From: Methylobacterium sp.
GTDB lineage: Bacteria > Pseudomonadota > Alphaproteobacteria > Rhizobiales > Beijerinckiaceae
Assembly: GCA_021154065.1 (NCBI GenBank)
Contig: JAJKJG010000032.1
Span: 1-16,271, forward strand
Direction: 5' to 3'
Length of the DNA stretch: 16,271 bases
The translations under genes and the position numbers were made by a program. Positions 14,114 to 16,271 of this stretch are shown here, piece by piece. Numbering within the stretch: the first letter of the stretch is position 1; each line of letters starts with the position of its first letter. Under the pieces are notes generated by a model. It ran no database searches, had not been told where the DNA came from, and saw only the letters and a list, made by a program, of their open reading frames with translations.

Positions 14114-14622
14114 GGCGTCGGCCGCGGTCGCCGCGCCGCCGCTGCCGCGAAACCCGCGAGCGCGAGCGACACCACCACGTTCCAACCAGCCATCGAAAGG
14201 CCGAGGACGCGGAACGCCGCCTCGGTGCAGCTCACGACGCGCGTCGTCTCGAGCTGCTTCAGGAAATCGGCCATGCTGCCCGCGGCCGGCGGCGCCGCGC
14301 CGCCGCAATCGGCGGGGCCGGGCCAGAAGCCCCATTCGACGCCGGCGTGATAGCTGCCTAGCGCCGCGCCGAGGAGGGAGATCAGCGAAAGGAGGAGAAG
14401 CCCGCCCCGGCGCACGCGGTCCGAGAGCGGCAGGGCGATCAGCGCGAGCGCCACCGGGATCGCGACGTAATAAGGCTGGCGCTGCCAGTAGCAGAGCTTG
14501 CACGGGATGTAGCCGAGGACGTGCTGCGAGAACAGCGCCGTCCCGATCGTCGCTGCGGCGACCAGGAGGACGAGGAGCGTCGCGGTGCGCGGTTCGGTCA
14601 GCCGGGCGATGACGCGATCCAT
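14080..14622 (-). CDS. dsbB: DsbB-family disulfide bond formation protein
   Basis: Inner-membrane quinone-linked oxidase that reoxidises DsbA-type thiol oxidases and so drives disulfide formation in the periplasm. The product has 180 residues with four transmembrane helices. The first periplasmic loop has Cys41 and Cys44 in IPCKLCYWQRQPYY. The second has Cys106 (ADCGG) and Cys132 (VVSCTEAAFRVLGLSMAGWN). The AGVEWGFWPGP segment (93-103) is typical of the alphaproteobacterial subfamily. The start is ATG at 14622, 10 bp after the stop of the YqaA-like gene, so the two are probably co-transcribed. The C-terminal codons overlap the end of the convergent HNH gene by 34 bp, so the extra tail TPYGSSSVSQYR is encoded antisense to HNH codons. 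Confidence 0.94.
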   Translation of the reverse strand: MDRVIARLTEPRTATLLVLLVAAATIGTALFSQHVLGYIPCKLCYWQRQPYYVAIPVALALIALPLSDRVRRGGLLLLSLISLLGAALGSYHAGVEWGFWPGPADCGGAAPPAAGSMADFLKQLETTRVVSCTEAAFRVLGLSMAGWNVVVSLALAGFAAAAARRPRPTPYGSSSVSQYR

Positions 14623-14632
14623 CAGCGCGCCT

Positions 14633-15214
14633 TCAGAACAGGTAGCGGAAGGCGACGAAGCCGCCGACGATCGTCACCGCGATCCCGGCCATCACCTTGT
14701 TGAAGTGCGTGTCGATCACGCCCTTGATCGCCGCCCCGTAGCGCCCGAGCAGCGCCGCCAGCACGAAGAACCGCGCCCCGCGCGTGATGATCGACAGCAC
14801 CACGAACCAGAACAGGTCGTAGCCGGCAAAGCCCGAGGTGATGGTGACGAGCTTGTAGGGGATCGGTGTTAGCCCCTTCAGGAGGATGACCCAATGGCCG
14901 TATTTGGCGTAGCCCGACCGGAAGGCCTCGGCGCCCTCGGTCAGCCCGTAGATCCTGAACAGCCACTGCCCGACCGAGTCGTAGAGCAGCGCCCCGATGG
15001 CGTAGCCGAACATCCCGCCGAGGACCGAGGTGACGGTCATGATGAGCGCGTACGACCAGACCCGGTCGGGCCGGGCGAGCGCCATCGGCACGAACATGAC
15101 GTCCGGCGGCACCGGGAAGAACGAGCTCTCGGCGAACGACACCGCGCCGAGCGCATAGGGTGCGGCGGGCCGGCTCGCGAGCGAGAGCGTCCAGTCGTAG
15201 AGGCGTCGGAGCAT
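14633..15214 (-). CDS. YqaA/DedA-family (VTT domain) membrane protein
   Basis: Inner-membrane protein of 193 residues. The DedA/YqaA hallmarks are visible: AESSFFPVPPDVM at 28-40 (re-entrant loop) and LKGLTPIPYKLVTITSG at 112-128. Glycine-rich helices and a TRGARFFVLAALLGRYG segment (144-160) follow. DedA proteins act in membrane homeostasis, and several are undecaprenyl-phosphate or phospholipid translocases; the substrate of this subfamily is unknown. ATG at 15214 was chosen because the protein then begins MLRRLYDWTLSLA as in homologues. The frame stays open to 15337, but the additional Arg-rich residues overlap the likely promoter region. There is no clear ribosome-binding site. It precedes dsbB by 10 bp. 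Confidence 0.92.
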   Translation of the reverse strand: MLRRLYDWTLSLASRPAAPYALGAVSFAESSFFPVPPDVMFVPMALARPDRVWSYALIMTVTSVLGGMFGYAIGALLYDSVGQWLFRIYGLTEGAEAFRSGYAKYGHWVILLKGLTPIPYKLVTITSGFAGYDLFWFVVLSIITRGARFFVLAALLGRYGAAIKGVIDTHFNKVMAGIAVTIVGGFVAFRYLF

Positions 15215-15315
15215 CGGGAATGCGGCGGTCCGTTGCGGCGGGGTCGCGGCGCGACGCCGGTCTTTGATCACAAATGGCCGCTCGGGGCGAGAGCCGCGGC
15301 GCGCGCGGCGCCAAG

Positions 15316-15343
15316 TTGACCCTCGTTCGGCGCCCATGATAGT
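15316..15343 (+). promoter_or_regulatory. sigma-70 type promoter of tRNA-Leu
   Basis: TTGACC (15316-15321) and GATAGT (15338-15343) are separated by 16 bases. The -10 ends 12 bases before the first base of the tRNA, consistent with a very short leader. The surrounding DNA is divergent from the YqaA-like gene. Confidence 0.6.
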
Positions 15344-15355
15344 CGCGCCGCCTTG

Positions 15356-15440
15356 GCCCCTGTGGCGGAATTGGTAGACGCGCTCGACTCAAAATCGAGT
15401 TCCGCAAGGAGTGCTGGTTCGATCCCGGCCAGGGGCACCA
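15356..15440 (+). tRNA. tRNA-Leu (anticodon CAA)
   Basis: An 85-base class II tRNA with encoded CCA. The acceptor arms GCCCCTG (15356-15362) and CAGGGGC (15430-15436) pair fully, followed by A and CCA. The anticodon stem CTCGA/TCGAG encloses the loop CTCAAAA, giving anticodon CAA, which reads UUG. The long variable arm TTCCGCAAGGAGT is typical of leucine tRNAs. The T arm has GCTGG-TTCGATC-CCGGC. No defects were seen. Confidence 0.97.
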
Positions 15441-15463
15441 ATCCGGAACGGCGGGTCGCTATC

Positions 15464-15508
15464 GCATGATCCCGAAAAGTGGCGAACGGTTTTCGGAAAA
15501 GATCATGC
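15464..15508. repeat. rhizobial palindromic intergenic repeat
   Basis: Outer arms GCATGATC (15464-15471) and GATCATGC (15501-15508), with inner arms CCGAAAA (15472-15478) and TTTTCGG (15490-15496), form a 45-base imperfect palindrome. I recognise this as the widely dispersed GCATGATC...CCGAAAAGTGG intergenic repeat of Hyphomicrobiales genomes (RIME-like class; the exact family name is uncertain). It begins 24 bases after the tRNA and could help end its transcript, though there is no T-run. Confidence 0.8.
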
Positions 15509-15523
15509 TCAAACAAAGCGGTC

Positions 15524-15560
15524 GAGCGGGATGACGACTCGAAGAGAAGTCATCGCGCTC
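15524..15560. repeat. second stem-loop of the repeat mosaic, ending at a stop codon
   Basis: Arms GAGCGGGATGAC (15524-15535) and GTCATCGCGCTC (15549-15560) pair with one mismatch around a 13-base loop. In related genomes this GATGAC...GTCATC module commonly follows the GCATGATC palindrome, so the two form one mosaic element. Its last base is the last base of the TAG stop (15560-15562) of the minus-strand gene that follows. It may also serve as a 3' hairpin for that gene. Confidence 0.65.
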
Positions 15561-15865
15561 TAGCGCAGGCGCTGCTCGCGCCAGGGCTTCGTGGAGAAGT
15601 CGCCCTCGGCGTAGGCGGTGACGCGGAGCGGGCGGTCGTCCCAGGTCTCGTCCCGCCCGACCGGCCCGCAGGTGATCTTGAGGACGCTGCCCCAGTTGTC
15701 GGGGCCGAGATCGACCATGCGCTTCACGTCGGGGCAGTTATAGCCGTCGTCCCGGATCGCCGCCGCGATGACGCTGCGCAGGCCGACCATCAGGTCGAGA
15801 TCCCCGGCCGCTGCCGGAAGTGCCAGACCACAGGAGATCGCGGCAACGAGAGTGGCGCGCATCAT
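15560..15865 (-). CDS. small secreted protein, two cysteines, unknown function
   Basis: Not recognised. The product has 101 residues with a signal peptide MMRATLVAAISCGLALPAAAG (cleavage after AAA near 20). The mature part of about 80 residues has two cysteines (C44 in YNCPDVK, C66 in KITCGPVG) that may form a disulfide in the periplasm, and the C-terminus WREQRLR. The central pattern DLGPDNWGSVLKITCG resembles small PepSY-sized exported proteins but no family can be assigned. The start is ATG at 15865, with GGAG 9 bases upstream, favoured over ATG at 15862. The stop lies on the edge of the palindromic repeat. It is transcribed toward the tRNA gene. Confidence 0.75.
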   Translation of the reverse strand: MMRATLVAAISCGLALPAAAGDLDLMVGLRSVIAAAIRDDGYNCPDVKRMVDLGPDNWGSVLKITCGPVGRDETWDDRPLRVTAYAEGDFSTKPWREQRLR

Positions 15866-16232
15866 CGAACGATACTCCGCATCCGTTCACAACGCGATGC
15901 TTGCGCCTCGGGCTCATGTCTGGCGCTCAACCCCGAGGGCCCGAGCCCTGTCGTCAATGCAGAGCATGGTGGGAGCCGCGAACCGGGCGCGGACGCTCTC
16001 ATTCACGGGCAGTTCAGCGGCGCGGATCTACCGCAGCCGCGACGATTTCCGATCGGCCGGTCGACTGAATCGCGGCGGCCGCTCGCGCGGCGTCGCGCGA
16101 GCATGCAAGTCTCTGGCCTACAAAGGATTTTCGCGTAGACGGAATTCGAATCGCGACCGAACTTTCGGCATCGTCGCGCGTTTGACCAGCCTCCAGCGGC
16201 GGACGGTTTCGCCCAAACGGGAGGTTTCACCC
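15866..16232. other. 367-bp intergenic region with one strong hairpin
   Basis: This lies between two divergent exported-protein genes. No convincing gene is seen; short open frames here have no leader, no motif and no ribosome-binding site. It holds a perfect hairpin at 16081-16102, and the strong ribosome-binding site GGGAGG at about 16219-16224 that belongs to the next gene. TTGACC at 16182-16187 could be a -35 for that gene but has no clear -10. Confidence 0.6.
16081..16102. repeat. perfect 9-bp hairpin in the intergenic region
   Basis: Arms GCTCGCGCG (16081-16089) and CGCGCGAGC (16094-16102) with a four-base loop GCGT. No T-run follows on either strand. It lies 130 bp upstream of the gene at 16233, so it could belong to that gene's control region or be a GC-rich chance structure. 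Confidence 0.45.
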
Positions 16233-16271
16233 ATGCGCTATGGATTACTGAGCACGGCGGCGGTCGCCGCC
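16233..16271 (+). CDS. start of an exported protein (cut by window edge)
   Basis: Only 13 codons are visible, reading MRYGLLSTAAVAA, the beginning of a probable signal peptide. The start is supported by GGGAGG at a spacing of about 8 bases. The product cannot be named from this fragment. Confidence 0.65.
   Translation, partial: MRYGLLSTAAVAA

Noticed and set aside
15356..15560. tRNA-Leu as an integration site of a genomic island
   Set aside because: The tRNA is intact, no integrase is seen, and no repeated 3' tRNA fragment was found in the short downstream stretch visible.
16003..16230. 75-codon minus-strand frame in the right-hand intergenic region
   Set aside because: Arg/Cys-rich composition, no ribosome-binding site or motif, and it overlaps the leader of the gene at 16233.

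Overview
The window looks like core chromosome of a high-GC (around 68-70 percent) alphaproteobacterium of the order Hyphomicrobiales (Rhizobiales). The evidence is the gene order argH - lptM - lysA - TIGR02302-family protein - HIG1 protein - PduO adenosyltransferase - etfB - etfA - 3-hydroxybutyryl-CoA dehydrogenase, a TlpA very close in features to the Bradyrhizobium protein, and a GCATGATC palindromic repeat typical of rhizobial genomes. The genus cannot be fixed from the sequence alone.

Layout. From 1 to 7389 everything is on the minus strand. Reading from right to left it holds a large membrane-anchored TIGR02302/DUF4175 protein, a HIG1-domain mini membrane protein, a PagL-like lipid A deacylase, a PduO-type cobalamin adenosyltransferase, a rhomboid protease, EtfB, EtfA and the N-terminal 60 percent or so of a 3-hydroxybutyryl-CoA dehydrogenase that runs off the left edge. 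From 7491 to 8409 there are three small genes of unknown role: a two-helix membrane protein, an acidic/charged soluble protein and a secreted four-cysteine protein resembling the Rap1a/Tai domain. From 8469 to 11691 lies the minus-strand argH-lptM-lysA amino-acid biosynthesis cluster. tlpA diverges from argH with only 24 bp between start codons.

From 12359 to 13342 an unrecognised seven-helix membrane protein of visibly lower GC sits between tlpA and an HNH endonuclease gene. Then come a convergent overlap of the HNH gene with dsbB, a YqaA/DedA membrane protein, a tRNA-Leu(CAA) with its own promoter, a rhizobial palindromic repeat, a small secreted two-cysteine protein and the first 13 codons of a further secreted protein.

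Themes. Respiratory electron transfer and oxidase biogenesis recur (EtfAB, HIG1, TlpA). So does envelope disulfide chemistry (TlpA as reductant, DsbB as oxidant, several small cysteine-bearing exported proteins) and envelope lipid biology (LptM, PagL-like, rhomboid, YqaA). I see no CRISPR, prophage, transposase or toxin-antitoxin module, and no convincing new multi-gene system. The best targets for a second look are the unknown membrane protein at 12359-13342, a 10-base motif repeated at the same distance upstream of two genes, the repeat that ends in a stop codon, and the small exported cysteine proteins.
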